Source: Hymenoscyphus infarciens | Lineage: Eukaryota; Ascomycota; Leotiomycetes; Helotiales; Helotiaceae | Direction of reading: 5' to 3' | DNA length: 64,000 nt | Assembly (NCBI GenBank): GCA_001414345.1 | Contig: LLCB01000005.1 | Span: 62,001 to 126,000 of the forward strand | Part shown: positions 1 to 10,395 of the stretch, piece by piece | Layout: each line of letters opens with the position of its first letter | How positions within the stretch are numbered: the first letter of the stretch is position 1 | Program-made: the position numbers and the translations under genes | Notes under the pieces: model-generated | Told to the model about the DNA's origin: nothing | Database searches by the model: none | What the model saw: the letters and a program-made list of their open reading frames with translations, nothing else

Positions 1-754
1 GGTGGTAGTTTAGTCAAAGAGAAGCAGGCATAATATAAATAGAAGTCACTCCTTGACTGTGGAGTTTGCACCATAAGTCACTCCAATTAGTCTCCGTCGC
101 TATTATTTACCCATCTCGTCTAAAAAAATAAGTTCGAGGTACAAACCAGCAAAACTACTCCCACCCCTCGAGGGGCGGCCAGGAGTTAAAACCAGACGAA
201 CTGAGTTTTGGTAAATTTTAAGGGGCTCCGAATTGTTGTCGTAGCGTCGAAAATTGCGAAAATTGTTTGTCGGGTCGTAAATCGTATGCGCCTATCGTTC
301 CTCTCGAGATTCACCAAGTTGACCTGAACTGTACCAGCCGGACAGCCGCCCCTAGTGTTCCCATGGTTGACCAAACGTGTTATTTGAAGATATGAAAATA
401 TTGAGGCTCTGTGGGGGTATGTGGGTCTCCCGTGGTTTGTGCGAGCCAATTAGAGAGGGCGGGTGGAGCGGCGGTTGTTAACTTGCTCGCTTGTATCGCT
501 TAATTGTATGCGTGGCCGTTCGCAAGCTTGGAAGATGAGAGTCAAGTACGTGCACATACCCCCCCCCCCCCTTAGAGCTTTATGGCATATTCATCCTTGT
601 TTCAACCTTTGTTGAAAATTTCTTTTCTATTATATCACTCTCGCAAATCCAAATCCCATTTCAAAAGCACCAAGATGTATTGGGTAATCCACTAAAAGCC
701 TACTCCAAAGCCTAAAACGCCCTTCTTGTTTATCAATACATTACTGAACCTGAT
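1..754. other. intergenic, no gene recognised
   Basis: No coding sequence is supported here. An 87-codon open frame on the minus strand (186-449) has no recognisable domain. A poly-C tract of about 11 bases lies near 560-571. The segment 676-754 is the probable 3' flank of the broken mannosyltransferase gene on the minus strand. Confidence 0.6.
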
Positions 755-2184
755 TCAAACTTCGGGCAACGAGATTTCTGCATCAACTTTCTTTGCAACA
801 TCCACACTTCGCCTTAGAAGATCTCTGTCCTTTGCTGTCAAAGCAACAGGCACTCCACCCTTCATACAACTCATATCACTCTTCATTTCACCTTTATCCC
901 ACTCAGCATCAACCATCCAATACCCCGGAACCATGAATTCCTCCTGATCCACCGCCTTATCCTTCAATAAACTCCCATTATACCAAAGTAACCTATCCTC
1001 ATCGTCAATATGCGCAATCGTAAAACTACACACCTCCTCCCCGTCGCCACCCACTTGAATCTCCCCGAGTACAGCACCATAATGTTCCTCAAAACTATGA
1101 GGAACGCCACAGAGATCAAGTCCAAACTACCAACTCTCTTTATCACCATAAGTCAATGTGTAGGTTGCTTCTTCACGGACAGCTTTTGTGTTTTGCCAAC
1201 AAACGTGAAGGAGGCCTGTGAAAATTTGAAGTCGGGATTTGTCGAGAACCACAACCCCGGAATCTGCTTCTTCTGCGTAATTTTCTGTCCATACAAGTGA
1301 TGATAACAATGCCTTAGTAGGTTTTTGATGTTTCATTTGCTCCTGCTACTATTCGTGACGTTCGGGAAATGCACCTTGCCGTAAGAGGCACTCGTGGAAA
1401 AAGAGAGCGCCAGTTTCTTGAAAATCGGTTCTTGAAAGTAGTGTTTCCGGGGGCTGTAAGAATACAATATCGGCGTCGAGAAGAATAACCTTTTCAAAGG
1501 TGCTGGCTAGTACCGCTAAAGGTTTGATGGCCCAGCTCCGATCGAGGGCCATGCTTTCATCATCGAGAACAGAGAGCACGTCCAAAAATTGGATATCTTT
1601 GACAAGGTCAAGAAGACTTTTTCGCTTCTCAAGTGGGAGGTCTCCATCTCCTGCGTAGGCAATTTGAATAGGAAGTTTTGAATGCAATACAGTGCGTAGT
1701 ATAAAAATGAGGTGGCATGCAAATCGGAAATCCTTCACTCCCACTGGAATAACTATGCCGGTAGAGCCTGGAACATATGAAATCTTTAGTGAGGTGAGAG
1801 AAGTAGGATTGTCCGGATTTGAAGTGTTTTTGATGAAAGAGAACATGGACTCGCTAACTCTTTCGATGGATTTCTTCAGCAAGTAGTCTTTCGGATACTG
1901 ATAAGAAGCCAAAATCCAGCTTGTGAGAAGTTGAACCCGTTTACCAGTTCCCCGAATTGGTCGCGATAATTTGGGCCATCGAGTGGGTAATCGACAAAAT
2001 ATTTGGCGACTGGCTCGACAAGAATACCAGTTGTGGATAGCGAGGCTTTTGACCTGTGATTTCCGAGTGGAGCGATGGAAGTCGAGCGAGTGTATAGATG
2101 ATACAACGTTGTGCAAAAGACTGCCGCTATAAAGATCGTGAAATAAACCCTTTTCGCAGCAGTATTTACAGACAAACGCAGCAT
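755..2184 (-). pseudogene. broken MNN1-like alpha-1,3-mannosyltransferase (GT71, type II membrane)
   Basis: The conceptual product is a Golgi type II mannosyltransferase of the fungal MNN1/PF11051 family. It has a short cytosolic N-terminus, a signal anchor at about residues 13-30, and a luminal catalytic domain with the metal-binding DxD in LLDADIVFLQPPETLL. Later family blocks follow: GALFFHECLLRQGAFPERHE, SLVWTENYAEEADSGVVVLDKS and ICWQNTK-like text. The frame breaks once near 1944-1946, where ELGKRVQ would be restored by one more G in the coding strand. Further on, the frame is interrupted by TAG at 1349-1351, TAG at 1346-1348 and TAG at 1127-1129. Each TAG sits exactly where the family has Trp (HEWW, ESWW). 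Each is the change TGG to TAG, which is C to T in a CpA on the plus strand, as RIP would make. The reading frame otherwise runs to a normal stop at 755. The frameshift alone could be an assembly error; the three stops are harder to explain that way. Confidence 0.8.
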
Positions 2185-2356
2185 TTCGATACAATCGATC
2201 GACCTTGGCAGAGAGATAGCATCAAAGATCTTCGGTATAGTTCTCGATGGAACCTAGTTGAGATAAGTCCTATACCTGGTATCCAGATGAGTTGTGGAGA
2301 GGAACTTAGTAAGGGCCCAGAGATTTAAATAATAAATTGAAGCGTTGAAGGGTTTA

Positions 2357-2799
2357 GAGCCTGTTTGGCTCGTATAAATTGTTTAAATATATAGTTGACG
2401 AGATGTCCTGAATAGTGACCTCGTACAAGTTGGTGCATATTATAACTTGTTTCTTAATTGTTCTTCATATAGTAAGTGATCGTTTAGCTCGTGGTATATA
2501 TCCTTGTATACATCCTTAGTAAGTGGCATAGATGGGTATCTTAATAGTAGTAAGAAAACATATATATATAAAGTTTTAAAGATTTATACCTCTAGAGGCC
2601 TAAATCTTTTTTTAGTGGTGTATATCCTATTTCTATGTATACCAAGATATACGAGGTTAAATAAGAGATTTACATTACTTTTAAATTTGTATGCCAAACA
2701 CTGGTATATATACATAGAATTGGTGTATATATATATATATATATTACCTCCTGAGTTTTGGTAGTGTATATCCTAGATATACACGAGCTAAACAGGCCC
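2357..2799. mobile_element. Tourist-like (PIF/Harbinger) MITE, 443 bp
   Basis: The element starts GAGCCTGTTTGGCTCGTATA and ends with the inverted copy of GGGCCTGTTTAGCTCGTGTA, so the terminal inverted repeats match at nearly every position. It is flanked by the trinucleotide TTA on both sides (2354-2356 and 2800-2802), the target duplication of PIF/Harbinger elements. The GGGCCTGTTTGG-like end is typical of Tourist MITEs. The interior is AT-rich, contains a TA microsatellite near 2727-2745, and has subterminal copies of the motif TTTAGCTCGTGGTATATATCC (near 2484) and of GTGTATATCCTA (near 2619 and 2764). It has no coding capacity. Confidence 0.8.
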
Positions 2800-3134
2800 T
2801 TAGGGATAGAGGACGAGGTCAAATTGAAGTGTTTTCTAGGAGTGAAAACCAGCATTGTTGTTGGTGTTTGGAAGTGGTTTTCAGCGCCGAGACATCCGGG
2901 AATTGAGACAATTCACTAAAACCTTGTATTTAATTCATTGAAGGGAAAACAGACAGCTACAAGTCATCTCACGACGAACTTCTATTTGTCCAAAATATAA
3001 AATATAAAAGTACCGAAAGTTGTACATAATAAACAACAAAGAAAATAGCTACGTTTGGGAGGCCTTTGTTAATGATGTAGTCTTGCGCACTCACTCCCAA
3101 GCCAGACTCTCCAACTTTTTGAATACTAGCCATC

Positions 3135-3981
3135 ATGCGTCGAGTACGCACGCTGGTGGTGCTCTTAATTACCATCGCGATTAACCTCGGCGAAATAATA
3201 CAACAAGTTGAAGCTGTGACTTGCTTTGGGTTTGGCGGAATCGCATATCCAGGAAACCGAATATGTCCGGGATCAAACGCATGCTGTGGCGTAAATGACG
3301 CCTGCCTTCCAAATAGACTATGCCATCAACCTCAACAGAATAATTCGACATTCGTTCGTGGACCTTGTGCTCTTAACCCTTACAATCCGGATAGTTGCGG
3401 AGCGATATGCCTCTACAGTATTTAGAGCTCTAAGCAAACGTGACTGGTTGGATACTGCTAACTTGTTCTCAGATGAAACTACCGGCTTCCTCCCTCGCGT
3501 AGCTCTTTGTCAAAATGGAAGTCTCTGCTGCGATGCGAATCCCAGATGCTGCGAGGAGGGTTCTGGGGTATTCCTCGATAGCACAGGCGAAATTGTGGAC
3601 AGTTTACCATCTTCAAGTTCCTCTACGATCTCCAGCAGTAGTTCTGCCACAGCGACATCATCCATTACACCGTCGCCCTCATCGATTAACACGTCAACAG
3701 GACTGAGCACGGGAGCCAAGATTGGGTTGGGGGTTGGCTTGTCATTTGGTATCCTTATCTTGACCGGTATCATTGCAATCATTTGCTTCCAATACAGGAA
3801 AAGAAAACGAGCGAAGCTCGTCGACCAAACTTTCAGTCCACCGGCTCCCCACGAAACGGAAAAGAACAACCAACAACCAGATTTCACACCCCGGCAGATG
3901 GAGCCCAAAGAACTGCAAAGTCCTGTGCCAGAACTGCCAGAACCTGTAGCTGAACTTCCAGCTGAACGCGTGTGGATCTAA
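3135..3981 (+). CDS. secreted-type Cys-rich, Ser/Thr-rich single-pass membrane protein
   Basis: Two exons, 3135-3417 and 3473-3981, give 263 residues. The 55-bp intron has a GTATTT donor, a GCTAAC branch point and a CAG acceptor; without it the frame stops after the first 96 codons. A signal peptide occupies about residues 1-27. A cysteine-rich ectodomain of about 12 Cys follows, including pairs ACC and LCC/RCC, then a Ser/Thr-rich stalk. One membrane helix lies at about 178-200, followed by a KRKRAK stop-transfer and a 60-residue Pro/Glu-rich cytosolic tail. This architecture is common among Pezizomycotina cell-wall sensors and orphan receptors, but I recognise no specific family, so a sensing role is only inference. 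The minus-strand frames over it are shadows. Confidence 0.8.
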
Positions 3982-6900
3982 CGAGAAAACATGAGGTAAT
4001 ATAGGAGGTGAAAAGGGTGTGTTGGAGTTGGAATAATTCGGCTTGGGACAAGCATTGGGAATTCCATTTTTTTTATAGAAATGAAGTTTAAAGAACCTGC
4101 GAAAATAAGCCAATGAAGATAGACTCAATTACAATCTCACAATGTGGAGTGGTGGAGAACAAATTTTAGGTGAAGGAATTCGTGTGTGACAATCGAGAAC
4201 CTTTACGAGCAATCACATAAACTTGATTGACGTTAACCAACGCAGAAGGTTCGAGTATTGCCCAACATGCTCTTGAACAAGAAATGATTATGTCAAAAGT
4301 CCAAGGAAGAAATAATTAATGGTGTGAGTGAACCATACAGGACTTTCGCTTATACGGGAGCTCATCGTCAGGAGTACTACTCTCCTACAAGCCCCAGGCT
4401 TCATCTGGCACAAGTAAAAACTTTCAAGTGTAAGTTGAACAACGATCTAGACTCGGCAACCGAATGCGAAAAAAAAAAACAGAAGCTAGTCTATTCTCAC
4501 AACCTAGGTTTCAAGTCCCACGCCCAAACGAATAGACAACCTTGGGGTCGCAAAAGTATCCGCCTTGTTTTACTCCGGTATAATCGTCAACAGAGTCCTC
4601 GCTCAGCTGCGAGAAAAATCAAGTATCGCACGTTTCATAATAACGAGACAAGACAGACATCTCCTGCAGGCGGCACAGCAACGGTACAGAAAAACCCGTG
4701 TCACCACGAGAGTATTCCCAATCAGCCTTGCAGCACTCGCTTTCGCCACCATGTTGGAGATCGACAGTTGGAACCTTGCCCGTACCAGTCTCGTACCCTC
4801 TTAAACCAACTCAAAAAAACAGTTGCCTACGTGGAGGGGAGAGTTTGTGTGAGAAGTGAAGAGCTGAAAAAGAATGGAGGTTAAGTTGGATAATGTTGGA
4901 TAAAGTTGGATAAGTCATCGTATAATCCCTTGTGCCTCACCCAATCATCGCACTCGTCTGTGCTTCTTATACGATCACACATAGGCGTGTTGGGCGTTCG
5001 CCGAAGACTGGTGGGGAGGAAAGCAGGTGTGGCAGGCAGGTAACTATGTACTGGACCCCTATCCTCATTGCGTATCGCCTCGCTACTCGTACATCCCGCC
5101 CCCCCCTCCCCCCCACAAGGGAAGTAGGTAATGTGGTGACTTAGGTACATGATCGGGTGGAGCGGAAATACGTGCAGGCAATCACGCAAGCAGAAGTGAA
5201 AACATCCCGAGAGGGAAGGGAAAGACAAAGAGGCACGTACAGTATTGTAAACCCGTCGAAGATGAAACAAGGGATCACGTAACGTATGCTTCTCGCTTGA
5301 ATGGGATTTGGGGTCGTGGTAATCACCCAAGTAGGGAATATATTTTCCACCACTTTCCTAATTTGGCTTTAATCACGGGACGGAAATTGGATGATGAATC
5401 TCTAGCTTACGAAGGGACTCCCCACGGTGTCGAAAGGAGTTGGGAGTAAGGAGCGCTTCCTGGCTATCACCGAAGACATTCGAACGCGAAGGAGGGAATG
5501 GGAGCTCGGTGAGGAGGATGAGAATGTTTGTAGGAGGCAAACCTAACTGTCTCTTGCTTACTATGGATACAAAATCTTCACAGCTGATAGCCTGTGATGA
5601 AATCATCTTACCTCACACTTGTAGGTTTGGATGAAAAGAGTCCCTCCGGCTCGTGGTAAGCACTTGTGAGTAAAGGAAGGATAAAAATATCAAAGCTAAA
5701 CAACCAGAAAGCAGACTCTCAATAATTCCAAAGGAAGAATAGTCGAACAGAGGAAAACGCCACGATCGGGAGCGAAGGGCTCATTCATATGGAAAAGGCT
5801 CTTGGGAGTCGGAAGGAAGGTAATATTTCCTGAACACCCGGCCGGTGACGAAGGGGGCTAAGTTCCCGATGCACGATAAAATTAGAACCCACGCTGTGAT
5901 CAGAAGGTGTGGTGGAACGGAACGAATTGAGGTTACATCGGGAACATGGGTTCACCTGCACACCACTCGACCATTGGCGGTTGGGGTTAAATATAGCGAA
6001 TCGTAGCCTTTGCATTTCCGGGAGAATCTGCTGTAGCCTTGCCAAGAAGTGATTGTGCGATGGTGAAATGATGGAATTGAGTTATTTCTCCAAACATGTT
6101 GCTGAAGAAGACGAATCGCGACATGGTCCAATTTTGAATCGTTCGTTCTTGGAGTTATCTGCATGGATTTCCGTAAGCCCAACTCTAGATATGTTATCTC
6201 CAACCGCCGTTGCATCCGAATGCAACTGAAAAAGTACATTAAAATACATTTGTACGGCACAAAGAAAGCCAAAATGATCCATGAGGCTCTAATTGAGTGC
6301 TGACACAGCCTGGATTGAATGAACCAGTGGTTTGTTTGGGGGCAGGGAAGCTATTCATGGTGCTGCGTCTCCGTATTCTGTTGGTTGGTTGGTGTGAAGG
6401 AGTCGAGGCGCAGACCTTACAAGATGACAATATCTCGGGATTTTCTTCCCTTCGGCACATTGTAGAACTGTTGAGTCGTTGACGACTTATTTGGCCGGCG
6501 GCCACGGTTGGACCCGGAGCCGATTGATGCTTCACAGCATCAATTGTCTGTGCCAATGCCTGTGCCAATGCCAATGCCAATGCCAACTTTGGCCACCGGT
6601 GGATTTGGCGTGGAGGCGGCGGGGGATGGTGCCACAATGTCCACCATAAAAAACTTTTGAACAAACGACCCGTTGAAAACCGATTTGATAGATGTATGAG
6701 ATGCATACTCGGCCAGCGATATGAGATTCCTTTGCGTGCGTAAATTTCGGCTTCAGTGGAAGTGGTGGTGATCCGAATCAGCTGAAGATCGGTATGATAA
6801 TCTGATCGACAATGTTCATGAGGATCACTTCCTCAACACCGGGGTTTTTTCTGTGGCGGCTACGAGGTACGAGGTACGAGGAGACGCCGAAGAATTAAGC

Positions 6901-8593
6901 CCCAAGCCAAACAAACAGATGAGGCTCTCGTTGTGTCTTACACTTCTTGAGAATCGGTGGTCAGCCCAACTGAATAATCACGACGCCACCGACATAACCG
7001 GAAAAAAGAAAAGCCGACATTGATTAGAAGAGACTGATGAATTGTAGCGAGCAAAAGCGCAGCAGGGAGAAAGGTACAAAGTCAAACGCGCCAGACGCGA
7101 AAAGCGAAGATTTGTTGACAACGTAAATTGCCCGATGAGGAAGACGGGATGGTGGCTCTCAATTTGCACAGAGTACGCCGCCCTTCTAGAACTGGCTTGT
7201 CGGCCGTGGTAGCCAGTCTTTGCCGCATCGATCGCTACGAGACTACGAGATGTGGAGGAGGTCGCGATCTCCTGTCCCTTTTCAGATTGTACTTGTACCT
7301 CCGTACCTCCGCACTCGGCCAACCCCCAAGTCAGACAGAACCAACCGCCTGCTAAGAATCTGACCTGCATCCAACCCCGGACTAGACCATGTAAAAGAGT
7401 CCCTGTATCAAATCTTCAGGACGACCTCCGGGCCCAAGAGGAAAAGGCACAGCTGTCAGTGTTTGTTTTCTTTACTACTACGGGGACATGAAAACAAACC
7501 ATCGACAGGGTCACTTCGCCTCGCACTTGTGATCTCCCTCATCGTTACCGCGGGTCGTCATCGTGATCTCGCTCGCCCATTTTTGGGTGCGAAATCCACT
7601 CGGTGCTGGTGCTAGTGCGATGCAATTCTTTCGAGGCTATGCTGGGGTATTTTGGTGCATCAGCCAGGGGGGAGGTCCTGGTTTGTGAGTAAGCGAAGGA
7701 AAGGAAATCGACCACACCGCGAATCCCTCAACACCACTCACAGCTCTGCCCACAGTGGTCCACAGGCTGCCCCCGCTCAACCGGGCAAGGTGCAGTGAAG
7801 AAGAGGCTGCAAGAGAATAGCCTTTCTTTCCTTTGATCAGCAGTTTCCAGCATGTTGGCCCACTCTGCATTACCTCAAGGAGCTTGAAGAAGATGGCGGG
7901 ATTCGTTGACCTTGCGATCCTCAGTCCATGGTGCAGAACCCTCCCCGCTCAAGGCCTGCCAGAGGTAACGAGTAACCTTGGGCAGGCCTTGAGCAGGCCT
8001 TGAGCAGGCCTCATTGAGGACTCCTCAAGGCAAAGTGCGAGTCGGTGTGCCAGTGCAACCCACTCCCAAGTGTGGGGAGCAGATGCAGACAGAAGAATTA
8101 GGTGAAGATTGTGCCTATCTGTAGACCAGGGGAGCGAGCTCTGGGAAAAGCGTTTCTTTTCTTGTCCTTTACTCCGCTGTGAGCTGCGCTCTCGTAAAGT
8201 ACCAAACAAGTGCACCAAGTCTGTACTGCCAACAGATCAAAGCTCTTCCTGTACCTGTCGGTTACCTCAACTCACCAACCGCGCCTCCCTCCAACCCTGC
8301 TCCGTATAACTACCCCCCCCTTGTCCCACCCCCAAATCTGTCGTACCCACTGCGTCCCGCCGAGAAGGTTTACCACGTTTCTGCCTCGAGATCCTTCATC
8401 GGGCCCTGGCAGACTGTGGCAGTTGTGTGTGCCCCATTGTCTCCCCCATCCCACTTGCATACTTGTACCGTTCCATCCCTCCACTTCCTGACCGGTCTTC
8501 CAGTCTCGTTTCAGATACATCCTTCCTGCTTGAAATTGGTTGTTCCTCTTCCTCCAATTTCCTCACACGAGATTTGAACTAAGAGGAATCACC
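3982..8593. other. 4.6 kb gene-free stretch with short repeats; upstream region of the 8594 gene
   Basis: No open frame here looks like a real protein; all are short and compositionally odd. It holds several short tandem repeats: GTTGGATAA-like units at 4884-4914, TGCCAA units at 6549-6587, TACGAGG units at 6861-6882, and an AGGCCTTGAGC unit at about 7982-8011. A 46-bp near-palindrome lies at 7948-7993. The last 350 bp before 8594 are strongly pyrimidine-rich on the plus strand, as fungal promoters and 5' leaders often are. Confidence 0.5.
7948..7993. repeat. 46-bp near-palindrome (22-bp arms, 2-bp spacer)
   Basis: The left arm (7948-7969) begins CTCAAGGCCTGCC and the right arm (7972-7993) ends GGCAGGCCTTGAG. 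The arms pair at 19 of 22 positions. The right arm runs directly into tandem copies of AGGCCTTGAGC. Confidence 0.75.
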
Positions 8594-10395
8594 ATGGCCT
8601 TCTTATCTAGTGACATCCCTCTTGTGGGACGATCTAGCGAATGCACGACTGGTGGTGCTTGTCAAGCGAGTGGAGGTTCAGATTCTACAACTTCGAGTAT
8701 CGCATCATCGACGACGAGCGAGGAAGCAATAAGGACTATCATCACACTCACCACCATCCCACAACCAACGGGTGCATCATCGACTTCGACCACCACAATT
8801 CTTAGTTCGAGAACAGGAGCAGAAGCCATGTCTTCCACTTCAACCACCGCCACCCCTTCTCAGTCGGCAGTGGCTAGCGTCGCGCCAAACAATACACCAA
8901 TCATTGTAGGAATTACATGTGGAATAGTGGCAGCTTCAGTGATTTCAGTTTTTGGATGGTTTTTCTGGAGGAGGAAGATGCAAAAGAAGACAAGAATCAA
9001 TTCGACAGCTTCATCATTTGGAGGTGGAAAGGAAGGAAAGGAATATGAAATGGCACGACAAAACTCATATTATGAAGGACAACACCTCCAACCGGAGGAT
9101 GGACGAGGAGGTATGTCAATTAATCTCGGACTCAATCGGGTGATTTACTAACTAGATTCTCAGGATACGCACGAGCCGGAAGAGACAGAAGTTTAAGCCA
9201 AGGTTCAAACCAGGCATCAAACCATCCGGGCTCAGTCATTGGATCTCGCTCAGTTACACCCGTTATTCCAGCAGATACAGAAGAAAAAGAAATAGTTCCT
9301 CCTCCAGTAGCTCAACATCCAGCCTACCACCCACTCCCCGGTAGAAGTCCAGAAATTCCATCCTGGCGCAATGTACAAACCCCTCACACACCTGGAACTC
9401 CAGGAACTCCGATAACACCAATGCATCACTCATCACAACAAACCAGACATCCAGCCTATCATGTCCATCAATTATCCCAACACCCAGCATTTCGAGGAGG
9501 AAACTCACCACCAAGACCTGCACCCCCAACATTTATGCACCCAGCTTTCCGACCAGATAGCTCAGCTCAACAACTAGATTCAACCCCAATCATCCCGCAA
9601 AACGAGCTCGATGGTTTTTCCTTTGCCCAAAGAAGTCCACGAGTTGACAGTTTAAGAAAGGAAGTTGCCGGTCCTTCAAAATTCGGTCCTTCCCCAAAGC
9701 CAAAACACTCATCTACGGAACTTCCTGCAGCAGATGTTCCCCGTTCATTATTCTCAAAGATCCAATCACAATCCGACCCCAACATGGGTTCCCGGTACGA
9801 AACACCTTCAGAACCATGCTCTCAAGCCTCCTCACCCGCAACCTCCTCGCCACAAATTCAAACATCTCAAAGTCACAACGCACTAACAAGAGACAACTCC
9901 GCCAAAACCGGAATCTCAACATACACCATCCCAATCGGGCTCGGCGTCGTCGACGCCTCCCCAACCATTGGAGTAAACCCCTTCTCCCTCCCTCTCCAAG
10001 GCCGAGAAATCACCTCCGCTCCCAAAGAAACCATGAAAGAGCAGCAAAAACCACGTTCCAACTCCCCACCTCCAGTATTCAAGTCCAATATGAATGATCG
10101 CGATGATCACGTTCTATCCTGGGACTCATATGGAGCAGGACAATTATCCGGTATCGGACCTTCCAACTCCACAGGCTCAGCAAGATCGCGAAGACAGCGA
10201 GAGATTGAGCAAGGGATTATTGCACGGGATAGAGAGGCGAGAGGAAGGAATAAGGAGGGAAAGGAGAAGATGGTTAAGGGAGGAAGCAAAGTTTGGATGA
10301 GCAAGGAGAGAGGGAGTTATGGCGAGATACCTGAGACGCCTTTGAGTGCTTATACTGAGAGTTGGATGGAGCGGGAGAGTTGGGCTTTGAGATGA
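8594..10395 (+). CDS. single-pass membrane protein with long disordered cytosolic tail
   Basis: Exons 8594-9110 and 9164-10395 give 582 residues. The intron (9111-9163) has GTATGT, TACTAAC and CTCAG signals and joins the frames without a break. The start at 8594 has the context CACCATGG; an in-frame ATG at 8540 would add 18 residues. The N-terminal 100 residues are Ser/Thr-rich with two Cys in CTTGGAC. A membrane helix spans about 102-124 and is followed by WRRKMQKK. The cytosolic tail of about 450 residues is Pro/Ser/Gln-rich and low in complexity, with TP and SP sites. There is no clear signal peptide, so the helix may act as a signal anchor or an upstream exon may be missing. The layout resembles fungal Mid2/Wsc-like proteins, but no family domain is recognisable and the function is unknown. 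Confidence 0.75.

Noticed and set aside
4324..4884. 186-codon frame on the plus strand
   Set aside because: It starts at GTG, not ATG, has no domain, and its composition is that of noncoding DNA.
6239..6706. 155-codon minus-strand frame with an ALALALAQALAQ stretch
   Set aside because: The Ala-Leu run comes from the TGCCAA tandem repeat; no protein family is visible.
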